Made by a program: the position numbers and the translations under genes. The notes under the pieces were generated by a model. It did not search any database, had not been told where the DNA came from, and saw only the letters and a program-made list of their open reading frames with translations. 14,557 bases of DNA, taken from JBAZOY01 sp041648505 (GTDB taxonomy: Bacteria > Desulfobacterota > Syntrophia > Syntrophales > CG2-30-49-12). The stretch spans positions 1 through 14,557 of the forward strand of contig JBAZOY010000059.1 of the NCBI GenBank assembly GCA_041648505.1. The letters are read 5' to 3'. Positions 6,480 through 14,315 of this stretch are shown here, piece by piece (position 1 is the first letter of the stretch; every line of letters begins with the position of its first letter).

Positions 6480-7745
6480 TTATTGGACATTGTCTCTCTT
6501 CTTTACCAGAAAATATAATTCGCTTTTTTCCTTCAGACTTCCAGCCAGTACTTCAGCGTCATTACCGGTTCCGCAATAGAGGTCCAAAGACTTCGGTCCT
6601 GTTATAATTCCACCGGTATCCTGGAAAAGGACAAAACGAGAAAAGGACTGCCATTCGACGATGTTACCATTATTTAGTAGCGGTTTTCGCGATCTGATAA
6701 AGGCAAGAGCTCCTCTCGGAAAGACTTTAGGATCGGCAGCTATTGTTCTGCCGGCGGTGAGAGGAAAGCCAAGTCCTCCTAAGGGACCATTCTCAAGGAT
6801 ACGAAAGAATATATAACTTTCGTTATGATTGAGAATCTCCGAGAGCTCATCAGGATGCTGCTCACTTAGGTATCTCTTGACTGACCGGTGAGAGAGCTCT
6901 CCTTTTGATATCCTTCCTTGACTCAGTAAAAATCTTGCTACACTACGAAAAGGATGGCCATTCGACTGGGCATAACCGACCTGGATAATCCCCCCGTCAG
7001 GCAGTCTTATCTTTCCGGAACCCTGGGTATGAAGGGAAAAAAGAGCAACAGGATCATCGACCCAGACAATCTCCAGACTTCTGTCTTTTAAAACATCAGT
7101 TCCGTCAATCTCTGCACGGGTGTAATGAGGGATTACTTCTCCATTCTGTAATCTTCCTACAATACGATCATTTCCATATTTTTTGCTGAATTTGCCCAGC
7201 TTAACTACTACAGTATCATCAGGTGTTCTGTAAATCGGGTATCTGTATCTCTCTGTTCTTTCGAGGGAACCTTCCAGAATAGGCTCGTAATAACCGGTAA
7301 TGATAACGGGTTCATTATTATCAAAACCGACAGCCCGATAAACATCAAACGTATCTCTGATTTTTTGTCTTTTGTGTTCGTATGCCCCCGGGCTTCTTAC
7401 TATATCCAGAAATGAGAGAAGAGATTCTTTTAATTCCAGGGAAGTGTACTGCTCATTTCCATAGCGATAAAGAGAATTCGTCTTTCTGTCATAATATTGC
7501 AGACTCCTTTCCACCGCCAGTTCGAGGGATGCTTGATCAAGATCATCGTCAAAAAAGGGGAGATACTCTTCGGAAATCAACTCCAGGAGGACCGGTGGGG
7601 CTGGTGGGATAGGTGTCGGTTTCTCAACCTTTATCGCACACCCCGCTAATAGGAGTAGAATTGCTATGAAGAAAAAAGGGATAAAGTCTCTACAAGGTCT
7701 AAACTTTAAATCCGAAAATTGTTTTGAGGTTTTAATTTTAGCCAT
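6480..7745 (-). CDS. mltA: Membrane-bound lytic murein transglycosylase A (lipoprotein)
   Basis: MltA cleaves the MurNAc-GlcNAc bond of peptidoglycan and forms 1,6-anhydroMurNAc, in the periplasm at the outer membrane. The product has 421 residues. Seen: a lipoprotein signal (hydrophobic 21-35, lipobox LAGC, lipidated C36), followed by a Pro-rich linker; the MltA barrel domain with GYYEP (151-155), IYRTP (171-175) and QVGYAQSNGHPF (255-266); and a C-terminal 3D domain with QDTGG (375-379) and SLDLYCGTG (386-394). D376 and D388 are the conserved aspartates, one of which is catalytic in the family. Aspartates D66-D68 form a short acidic patch of no known role. The start ATG has no clear Shine-Dalgarno sequence, but no other in-frame start precedes the signal peptide. 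The gene is divergent from the hybrid kinase and stands alone on its strand. Confidence 0.94.
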   Translation of the reverse strand: MAKIKTSKQFSDLKFRPCRDFIPFFFIAILLLLAGCAIKVEKPTPIPPAPPVLLELISEEYLPFFDDDLDQASLELAVERSLQYYDRKTNSLYRYGNEQYTSLELKESLLSFLDIVRSPGAYEHKRQKIRDTFDVYRAVGFDNNEPVIITGYYEPILEGSLERTERYRYPIYRTPDDTVVVKLGKFSKKYGNDRIVGRLQNGEVIPHYTRAEIDGTDVLKDRSLEIVWVDDPVALFSLHTQGSGKIRLPDGGIIQVGYAQSNGHPFRSVARFLLSQGRISKGELSHRSVKRYLSEQHPDELSEILNHNESYIFFRILENGPLGGLGFPLTAGRTIAADPKVFPRGALAFIRSRKPLLNNGNIVEWQSFSRFVLFQDTGGIITGPKSLDLYCGTGNDAEVLAGSLKEKSELYFLVKKRDNVQ

Positions 7746-7901
7746 TTTAACTTATTTTGAATTTACTAAACTTTTGCAAATAAGTGGAAATCTTATGAAC
7801 TGCACCTCGCAGCTAATATACCACTTCCTGAGTCCTTCCGAAATAGTTTTTCTAAGTCTGGTTTCACCTATCAGTAGGATAACTACCTAGTATTACTTGT
7901 A

Positions 7902-7930
7902 TTGACTTTTTAAAGGATATAAAATACACT
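7902..7930 (+). promoter_or_regulatory. Candidate promoter of the hybrid kinase gene
   Basis: TTGACT (7902-7907), 17-nt spacer, TACACT (7925-7930). The expected transcript start near 7936-7938 lies after the upstream GTG at 7935, so that GTG could not be used on this transcript. This favours the ATG at 8001. Confidence 0.45.
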
Positions 7931-7985
7931 GAAAGTGAAAAAAATGTATAAACTTGGCTTAGGGATAACCTCAAAAGCACCTTAC

Positions 7986-7990
7986 GGGAG
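7986..7990 (+). promoter_or_regulatory. Ribosome-binding site that decides the kinase start
   Basis: GGGAG lies 10 nt before the ATG at 8001. The alternative in-frame starts, GTG 7935 and ATG 7944, have only an AAAGGA 17 or 26 nt upstream. Confidence 0.5.
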
Positions 7991-8000
7991 AAGCTATCGG

Positions 8001-10712
8001 ATGGCCAAAGACGGTATTGCTAAAAAGACGCCCACCCAAAATGAAGAGGCAGAACACAGATTCTTCTTCAAGCCGGAAGGGATGTGTGGCATCTCCTCCG
8101 TTGGCACGGAAGGATTAAATATCTATTCTGCAGACATAACCCTCGTCAAAACACTTGAAACCCTGAAACCTCATGACCACCTGTGCCTTATTTATGAATC
8201 GAAGGAAGAGTGGAGAAATGCTGTAATACCTTTTCTTGTTATCGGGCTTAAGCAAAACGAGAAGTGTGTCTATGTTGTAGATACCAGTACTGCCGATGAA
8301 ATTCGCAAATACCTGGTTGAGGAAGGAATTGATGCCGTTACTGCCGAGAAGTCCGGCCAACTAACTATTCTAAACGAAACTGATGCATATACCAGGGAAG
8401 GTTTTTTCGATCCTGATAGAATGATTGCCCTTTTAATATCGGAAACTGAAAAAGCTGTTGCTGAGGGATATCCCGCTCTCCGGCTAACAGGAGAGATGAC
8501 ATGGGTCCTGCGCGGCTATCCCGGTTCGGAAAAACTGCTGGAATATGAGGCCAAACTCAATCGCGATTTCTTCTCTTACTATCCCTGCCTTGTTATCTGT
8601 CAGTACGACCGATGGAAGTTCGACCAGGAAGTGATCAAGGGTGTTATCGTGACCCATCCCATACTGGTGTGGGGGAATAATGTCTATCATAATTTCTATT
8701 ACATTCCACCTGAAGAATTTCTCAACCACAAATGTGCCGAAGGGGAAGCTCAACACTGGCTTAACAATATTGAGCGCGAACATCAAATGTGGCGGGAACT
8801 CGCCGAATCTCGGCAGAAATATGTCGAGCTGGTCGATAACTTGAACAGCGGCCTTGCGGTATACGAGGTAATTGATGACGGTCGGGATTTTGTTCTCGTC
8901 GATTTTAACCGGGCCGCGGAGAGAATAGAGAAAATTAGCCGTGATGAGGTGATAGGCAGGAGCGTGCTCAATGTCTTCCCCGGGGTACGGGAATTCGGAC
9001 TATTTGAAGTTTTCCAGTGGGTGTGGCGTACCGGTAAACCTGAGCATCACCCGGTTGCCTTGTATCAGGACGACCGTATATCCGGCTGGCGGGAAAATTA
9101 TGTATATAAAATACCCGGGGGTAAAATCGTAGCTCATTATGACGACCTGACTCGGCTAAAGCAAGCAGAGGAAGCACTGCATAGAAGTGAAGAAAATTTC
9201 CGTTCTACTCTGGAAGATTCCCCGCTGGGTATACGTATCATAAGTGCCGATGGTGAGACTCTCTATGCGAATCAGGCATTTCTGCACATCTATGGATATG
9301 CCGGCCTCGAAGAGTTCAAAAAAATTTCGGTTAAGAAGCGCTACACGCCGGATAGCTATACTGAACACCGGCTAAGAAAGGAGAAGCGAGTAAGAGGCGA
9401 ATATGTACCTCCCAGATATGAGATAAGCATTATGCGCAAGGATGGTAAAATCCGTTATCTTGAAGTCTTGCGTGAACGAGTGCTTTGGAATGGCGAGGAG
9501 AGGTTTCAGATGATCTACCAGGATATCACCGAACGCAAGCTGCTGGAGGCGGAACGCCAAAAAGTTGAAAAGTTGGAATCAATCGGTACATTGGCAGGGG
9601 GTATTGCTCACGACTTCAACAACTATCTAACCGGTATCATGGGTAATATCGGCCTGGCCAGAAAATATGTGGAGCCGGAAGGACAAGCCTTTGAGAGGCT
9701 CAAAGAAGCAGAAAAAGCTTTGGTAAGAGCGAGAGATTTGACTCAGCAGTTACTGACCTTTTCCAGGGGCGGTGCCCCAATCAAGACGGTTGTTTCCATC
9801 GGCAAATTAATTCGGGAGTCCGCCAGTTTTGCCTTGAGAGGTTCTAATGTTAAACCCAATTTCTTCCTGCCCGATAATCTCTGGGCGGTAAAAGCCGACG
9901 AGGGACAGATAAACCAGGTAATCAGTAATATCGTCATCAATGCCGACCATGCCACGCCTAAAGGCGGACAGATCAATATAGAAGCAGAGAACTATCTCAT
10001 TAAGAAAAGATCGGTTTTACCGCTACTCGCAGGCAACTATGTCCATATAGCCATCAAAGACAGTGGTGTAGGTATTCAAAGGGAAGATATTGGCAGGATA
10101 TTTGAACCCTTCTTTACTACCAAGCAGAGGGGGAGTGGCTTGGGGCTGGCTAGCGCCTATTCCATTGTTAAAAACCATAGTGGTCATATCGCAGTCGAAT
10201 CCGAACCGGGAGTCGGAACAAGCTTCCATATATATTTGCCTGCTTCTAAAAAACAGATAACAGCAGAGGAGAAACTAGTTATGGACAGCAGCATATTGCG
10301 CGGTAAAGAAAGAATACTGGTGATGGATGATGAGGAAATGATCAGAGAGATGCTCGGTAAAATGCTGAGCCTCATTGGATGCGAAGTAGAGCTTACCAGT
10401 GATGGTGCTGAAGTAATCGGGCGATTTAAAGAAGCCAAAGAGGCAGGACAGCCCTTTGACGCAGTCATTTTGGACCTGACTGTTCCCGGAGGAATGGGTG
10501 GCAAGGAAGCAATTAAGGGGTTGCTTGAAATAGATCCTCAGGTTAAAGCGATCGTTTCCAGCGGCTATGCATCCGATCAGATTATGTCCGAATATAAGAA
10601 GTACGGCTTTAGTGCCGTGCTCAACAAGCCTTATACTATTACCGATATTGAAAAGACACTTGGCAATTTGCTGGGCAATAAAGAAGTAGGCGCTGATCCG
10701 GATGACTTATGA
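8001..10712 (+). CDS. Soluble hybrid histidine kinase MEDS-PAS-PAS-HisKA-HATPase-REC
   Basis: A cytoplasmic sensor kinase of 903 residues from the ATG at 8001; an in-frame GTG at 7935 would add 22. Domains by residue: MEDS (about 44-242) starting with HDHLC (58-62), a family known from DcmR-like sensors of methanogens and methylotrophs; PAS (271-386); PAS with PAC (396-513, ending YQDITERK); HisKA with phospho-acceptor H537 in GGIAHDFNN; HATPase with N box (641-650), DSGVGI (687-692), FEPFFTTK (701-708) and GSGLGL; and REC (770-888) with acidic pair D776/D777, phospho-acceptor D825 and K876. No membrane segment or DNA-binding output exists, so the signal is internal and a separate phosphotransfer or response-regulator partner is expected, not encoded here. 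HDHLC with its Cys may bind a ligand or metal (inference). It is alone on its strand and converges on cobA-hemD with 4 nt between stop codons. Confidence 0.93.
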   Translation: MAKDGIAKKTPTQNEEAEHRFFFKPEGMCGISSVGTEGLNIYSADITLVKTLETLKPHDHLCLIYESKEEWRNAVIPFLVIGLKQNEKCVYVVDTSTADEIRKYLVEEGIDAVTAEKSGQLTILNETDAYTREGFFDPDRMIALLISETEKAVAEGYPALRLTGEMTWVLRGYPGSEKLLEYEAKLNRDFFSYYPCLVICQYDRWKFDQEVIKGVIVTHPILVWGNNVYHNFYYIPPEEFLNHKCAEGEAQHWLNNIEREHQMWRELAESRQKYVELVDNLNSGLAVYEVIDDGRDFVLVDFNRAAERIEKISRDEVIGRSVLNVFPGVREFGLFEVFQWVWRTGKPEHHPVALYQDDRISGWRENYVYKIPGGKIVAHYDDLTRLKQAEEALHRSEENFRSTLEDSPLGIRIISADGETLYANQAFLHIYGYAGLEEFKKISVKKRYTPDSYTEHRLRKEKRVRGEYVPPRYEISIMRKDGKIRYLEVLRERVLWNGEERFQMIYQDITERKLLEAERQKVEKLESIGTLAGGIAHDFNNYLTGIMGNIGLARKYVEPEGQAFERLKEAEKALVRARDLTQQLLTFSRGGAPIKTVVSIGKLIRESASFALRGSNVKPNFFLPDNLWAVKADEGQINQVISNIVINADHATPKGGQINIEAENYLIKKRSVLPLLAGNYVHIAIKDSGVGIQREDIGRIFEPFFTTKQRGSGLGLASAYSIVKNHSGHIAVESEPGVGTSFHIYLPASKKQITAEEKLVMDSSILRGKERILVMDDEEMIREMLGKMLSLIGCEVELTSDGAEVIGRFKEAKEAGQPFDAVILDLTVPGGMGGKEAIKGLLEIDPQVKAIVSSGYASDQIMSEYKKYGFSAVLNKPYTITDIEKTLGNLLGNKEVGADPDDL

Positions 10713-10716
10713 TAGT

Positions 10717-12237
10717 TTAGAGCTCTCTGTTGCGAAAGTAGTCTGACAGTGCCTCCACGAGGCAAGGTATTGTATATTGTTCCTGCAAGATATCCACGGA
10801 AATGCCTGCATTTCGTGCAGCGTTTGCAGTGACGGGACCTATACAGGCAATCTTGATTTTCGAAGGCAGGACAAAATCCCTTCCCATGGTTTCCAGAAAA
10901 TTTATCACCGTAGAGGGACTGGTAAAGGTAACAACATCTACCTTCCCCTGATTGATCAGTTCTTCAAGTTCACCCCTTTTTCTCCCGGAGTTGACCGTCC
11001 TGTAAGCGGTTATAACATCGACTGAGGCGCCAAGTTTTGCCAATCCATGGGGGAGAACATCTCTGGCCTCTTCAGCACGGGGGAGTAAAAATCTCTGTCC
11101 ACTGATATCAAGTTTGTTAAATGCCTCCAAAATTCCTTCAGAAATAAATGTTTCCGGTACGAGATCAACCCTGATACCGAGTCTTTCAATCCTGGCTTGT
11201 GTCGCCGGTCCGATAGCGCATATCCGTACACCTCTCAAATCGCGGATGTCCCTTTTGTTTTCTTTCAAACGGGAAAAAAAGAAATCCACGCCATTGGCAC
11301 TGGTGAAGATGATCCATTGATAATCTTCAAGCCCTCTGATGGCGCGATCAAGATTCTGATAATCCTTCGGAGGAACGACTTTGATAACGGGAAATGAAAT
11401 TACACGTGCCCCTTCTCTCCGCAGGAGGGCGGCAAATTCATGAGCCTGCGCCTCAGGCCTTGTGATCACGATACCCTTGCCGAAAAGGGGGGTATTTTCA
11501 AACCAGTTCAAATCATTACGGAGCTCTACAACATGGCCGACGACCAGAATGGCGGGAGGAGAAAAATGTCTTGCTTCAGCTTTTGCCACTATATCCTTAA
11601 GGGGAGAGGTTATTGTTTCCTGATCTGCTGTTGTTCCCCAGCGGATCAGAGCGGACGGTGTATGGGCATCCTTGCCACACTTAATCAGATGAGACACGAT
11701 ATGAGAAAGATTTTTTACTCCCATCAGGATAACAAGAGTCTCCATACGTGCTAATGCTTCCCAGTCTATGTTTCTTTCGTCTATTGTAGGATCTTGCTGT
11801 CCTGTTACAAAGGCTACGGAGGATGTGTAGAGACGATGGGTCAATGGAATCCCTGCGTAGGCGGGAACAGCAACAGCAGAGGTAACACCGGGAATAACCT
11901 CAAAAGGAATACCTGCCCGTGCAAGTGCCTGGGCCTCTTCGCCGCCACGCCCGAAGATAAAGGGATCACCTCCCTTGAGTCTTGCCACAACCAGGCCACT
12001 TTCCGCCTCCTTAAGCAGGAGCTGATTGATCTCCTCCTGCTTGAGAGTGTGTTTCCCTCCTTCTTTTCCCGCATAGATCAGGCGGGCACTGTCCTTTGCA
12101 TGGCAGAGGATCTCCCGACCGACGAGGTGGTCATAGACAACCACATCAGAGACCTGCAGGCATTTTAACCCCTTGATAGTGAAAAGACCGGGGTCACCAG
12201 GTCCAGCTCCGATTATATAAACTTTCCCTCTTTTCAT
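10717..12237 (-). CDS. cobA-hemD: Uroporphyrinogen-III C-methyltransferase / uroporphyrinogen-III synthase fusion
   Basis: A bifunctional tetrapyrrole enzyme of 506 residues. Residues 1-245 are CobA/SUMT, which uses two SAM to methylate uroporphyrinogen III to precorrin-2: VYIIGAGPGDPGL (6-18), VVVYDHLV (32-39), RLKGGDPFIFGRGGEE (86-101), and PGVTSAVAVPAYAGIPLTHR (116-135). Residues 254-502 are HemD, which cyclises hydroxymethylbilane: GIVITRPEAQA, FTSANGVDFF (301-310), TFTSPSTV (447-454) and IACIGPVTA (473-481). HemD is weakly conserved, so fold and context carry that half. The gene starts 1 nt after the hemC stop (TAA-t-ATG), so translation is probably coupled. The fusion channels the HemC product straight to the branch leading to siroheme, B12 and, in some anaerobes, heme by the siroheme route. 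It is the last gene of the operon; no terminator is seen before the convergent kinase gene. Confidence 0.96.
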   Translation of the reverse strand: MKRGKVYIIGAGPGDPGLFTIKGLKCLQVSDVVVYDHLVGREILCHAKDSARLIYAGKEGGKHTLKQEEINQLLLKEAESGLVVARLKGGDPFIFGRGGEEAQALARAGIPFEVIPGVTSAVAVPAYAGIPLTHRLYTSSVAFVTGQQDPTIDERNIDWEALARMETLVILMGVKNLSHIVSHLIKCGKDAHTPSALIRWGTTADQETITSPLKDIVAKAEARHFSPPAILVVGHVVELRNDLNWFENTPLFGKGIVITRPEAQAHEFAALLRREGARVISFPVIKVVPPKDYQNLDRAIRGLEDYQWIIFTSANGVDFFFSRLKENKRDIRDLRGVRICAIGPATQARIERLGIRVDLVPETFISEGILEAFNKLDISGQRFLLPRAEEARDVLPHGLAKLGASVDVITAYRTVNSGRKRGELEELINQGKVDVVTFTSPSTVINFLETMGRDFVLPSKIKIACIGPVTANAARNAGISVDILQEQYTIPCLVEALSDYFRNREL

Positions 12238-12238
12238 A

Positions 12239-13180
12239 TTATAAATTATGATTTGCTACTGATTCCAGAATCGCCCGTCCACCTCTCGATAATATCTTTT
12301 CGGCCAGATCCTTACCCAGTTCCTCTCCCTCTTCCTTACGTCCTATAACAGTCTCCCTGATCATTACCCTGCCATCCAGCCCTCCCACAAGACCCCTTAA
12401 TATAAGGTCGGAACCCTGCGCCTTTCCGTAAGCGGCAATAGGTAAGCGGCAGCCTCCTCCCACCCATTTTAAGAAAGACCTCTCGGCTCTTACTTCCAGC
12501 CAGGTTGGTACATGATTGATAAAAGAGACCGTATTTTTTACTTTTGTATCACTCCTGCGGAGTTCTATGCCAAGCGCGCCTTGCCCGACGGCGGGCAGCA
12601 TCATCTCTACCGGTATGAACTGAGATACCCGATGAACCCAACCCATCCTCTTTATCCCTGCTGCAGCAACCACAACACCGTCTAGAAGAGTGTCCGTTTC
12701 CGCTTTTCTTAATCGCGTATTCAAATTACCACGGAGAGGAACAATCTCCAAATCCGGCATCAGATTCTTCAGCTGAAATCCCCTCCGTAATGAACTGGTA
12801 CCGATCCGGGCGTCGCGGGTAAGTTCATTCAGCTTTCTGTTATCTTTTGATATTAAGACATCCCTTGGGTCTTCCCTTTCTGCGATGATTTCAATTTCCA
12901 GACCATCGGGAAGCTCAGCGGGGACATCCTTCATGCTGTGCACGGCGATATCAATCTCATTCCGGAGGAGCGCTTCTTCAATCTCCTTGACAAAGACACC
13001 TTTCCCCCCTATCTCAACCAGAGAAACATCCTGCATGATGTCCCCTTTAGTCTTGATTACGATGACTTCAATTGCCAGGGGGGGGAATTTATTCTTCAGT
13101 TTTTCCGCCACCCATTTTGTCTGTTTCAGGGCCAGATCACTTCCCCGCGTCCCTATCCTCAATCGTTCCTTAATTTCCAT
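12239..13180 (-). CDS. hemC: Hydroxymethylbilane synthase (porphobilinogen deaminase)
   Basis: HemC joins four porphobilinogen units into hydroxymethylbilane, the substrate of the HemD half of the next gene. From the ATG at 13180 the protein has 313 residues, close to the family's usual length. Seen: RIGTRGSDLALKQ (8-20), HSMKDVP with catalytic D85, RIGTSSLRR (125-133), LRGNLNTRL (149-157), and GGGCRLPIAAYG with C244, which carries the dipyrromethane cofactor. In E. coli these residues are D84 and C242, so this start gives matching numbering. An upstream in-frame ATG at 13207 would add nine residues. Neither start has an ideal Shine-Dalgarno sequence (AAGGA lies 16 nt before the chosen one). 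The gene follows the GIY-YIG gene by 79 nt and is followed after 1 nt by cobA-hemD. Confidence 0.96.
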   Translation of the reverse strand: MEIKERLRIGTRGSDLALKQTKWVAEKLKNKFPPLAIEVIVIKTKGDIMQDVSLVEIGGKGVFVKEIEEALLRNEIDIAVHSMKDVPAELPDGLEIEIIAEREDPRDVLISKDNRKLNELTRDARIGTSSLRRGFQLKNLMPDLEIVPLRGNLNTRLRKAETDTLLDGVVVAAAGIKRMGWVHRVSQFIPVEMMLPAVGQGALGIELRRSDTKVKNTVSFINHVPTWLEVRAERSFLKWVGGGCRLPIAAYGKAQGSDLILRGLVGGLDGRVMIRETVIGRKEEGEELGKDLAEKILSRGGRAILESVANHNL

Positions 13181-13259
13181 GGCAAATAACAGATTTTCCT
13201 TAAACATTCAAAACCCGGAATTCATGAATCAGAATCCCGAATAAAAGACAAAAAGGATT

Positions 13260-13754
13260 CTATTCCGGTGCCTGACCGACCGGTCTATCTGCTCTGAAGT
13301 AGTTAAGAAGAGAGATAAATTCGGAAGATTGCAGGGGATCTTTTAACATCCCGAGGAGATGAGAACTACAGCGACAGTCTGAAGAACCGAAGCGTGCAAC
13401 TTCCCAGTCGGCAATTGACTTTACTGAATGAGCAACTTCACATTCAAGACATTCTTCAGTGCGGATGGGGATGGCGATGTGAAATTCGGCAATTGCCCTC
13501 AGATAATCAATATGCCAGAAGCACTTCTTTTGCCTCCTTTTGTGTCTCTGGATACGCATGGCTAAATTTTTTTTGCTGAGCCAATATATATAGTACCCTT
13601 CTTTAAATGCAACTTCACCGAGCTTTCCTACTTCTATCCTGATCTTTTCAGGAAGCCTAAGAATCAGGAGGTAGCTCCCCCTGTCCCTGACCTTTTTCTC
13701 CATAATTTCCATGGGAACTCTGAGGGTTCGTACCTTCGCCTCTCTCTCGATCAC
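13260..13754 (-). CDS. DUF123 GIY-YIG-family protein
   Basis: A 164-residue protein recognised as DUF123, a branch of the GIY-YIG nuclease superfamily. Seen: GSYLLILRL (26-34), EGYYIYWLS (52-60) as the GIY-YIG strands, RIQRHKRRQKK (67-77) with the Arg/His helix, WHIDYL (80-85), ECEVA (104-108), and the family signature FGSSDCRCSSHL (122-133) with a Cys pair. In many relatives the second strand reads YVYVGSA; here GSA is replaced by LSK. Nuclease activity is not proven for this branch, and its substrate is unknown. The start is GTG, supported by GGGGAGG 6 nt upstream. The first 20 residues are a charged extension not typical of the family, so a later start cannot be excluded. It sits inside the B12/tetrapyrrole operon, 42 nt after the adenosyltransferase gene, with no obvious functional link. 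Confidence 0.88.
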   Translation of the reverse strand: MIEREAKVRTLRVPMEIMEKKVRDRGSYLLILRLPEKIRIEVGKLGEVAFKEGYYIYWLSKKNLAMRIQRHKRRQKKCFWHIDYLRAIAEFHIAIPIRTEECLECEVAHSVKSIADWEVARFGSSDCRCSSHLLGMLKDPLQSSEFISLLNYFRADRPVGQAPE

Positions 13755-13796
13755 CTCAATCCTCCCCTTCCCTATCCTTTCACTTAGACCACTACA

Positions 13797-14315
13797 TTAA
13801 TATCCTGTTTGTTCCTCAAATCTTGCCAGTGTAAAGAGCATGTCAGCCAGGCGATTGAGGTATCTGAGAATATCTTTATTGTTGAGCAAACCCTCCCTTT
13901 TGAGTCCCGCAGCCTTTCTTTCCGCCCTCCTGATAATTGCTCTCGCCACATCAATCTGGGCAGAAACCGAGGTCTCCCCCGGATAGATAAATTCGTCCTT
14001 TAATGTTACGTTTTCTTGCAGATCATCGATGATTTCCTCTAAACGAACTATATCATCCTTACCGATTCTCCGCTTCAGGGTATGAACGTCGGAAGGCAGT
14101 GCGGATAGGTCCGATCCTGTGATCAGCAACTCCTTCTGGACATTGAGGATTATCTCTTTAACTTTTTTATTTTTTGTTGTTGCTCTTGCCACACCGAGAA
14201 CGGAACTGGCTTCATCCAGAGTCCCATAGGTGTCCGGTCTTGGATCGTATTTCGGAATCCGCTGTCCCCCAAGTAAACTTGTCTCGCCGCCATCCCCTTT
14301 CTGGGAAAATTTCAT
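13797..14315 (-). CDS. PduO-type cob(I)alamin adenosyltransferase
   Basis: This enzyme transfers the 5'-deoxyadenosyl group of ATP to cob(I)alamin (or corrinoid), giving the B12 coenzyme. The product has 172 residues, near the family length. Seen: the ATP-binding N-terminus KGDGGETSLLGG (6-17), followed by YGTLDEASSVLG (30-41); the helix IDVARAIIRRAER (121-133), whose RRAER motif contacts ATP; and LNRLADMLFTLAR (153-165). It is a homotrimeric helical-bundle family in the cytoplasm. The N-terminus is slightly divergent (SQKGDGG in place of TKTGDxG). Its ATG overlaps the TGA of the phosphorylase gene (ATGA), and GGAG lies 7 nt upstream, so translation is coupled. The adjacent tetrapyrrole genes fit a role in B12 synthesis or salvage. 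A B12-binding radical SAM protein elsewhere in the window is a possible user of cobalamin. Confidence 0.95.
   Translation of the reverse strand: MKFSQKGDGGETSLLGGQRIPKYDPRPDTYGTLDEASSVLGVARATTKNKKVKEIILNVQKELLITGSDLSALPSDVHTLKRRIGKDDIVRLEEIIDDLQENVTLKDEFIYPGETSVSAQIDVARAIIRRAERKAAGLKREGLLNNKDILRYLNRLADMLFTLARFEEQTGY

Noticed and set aside
6277..6579. A 100-codon plus-strand open frame in the gene-free stretch, running into mltA.
   Set aside because: It overlaps the 3' end of mltA antisense, lacks a ribosome-binding site and recognisable protein features, and covers the candidate RNA structures.
10777..11025. Plus-strand open frames opposite the HemD half of the fusion.
   Set aside because: No domain signal; the fusion protein explains the conservation.
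11794..12168. A 124-codon plus-strand open frame antisense to cobA.
   Set aside because: It is a shadow of the well-supported CobA coding frame.
12885..13244. A 119-codon plus-strand open frame antisense to hemC.
   Set aside because: The hemC frame on the other strand has full catalytic motifs; the antisense frame has none.
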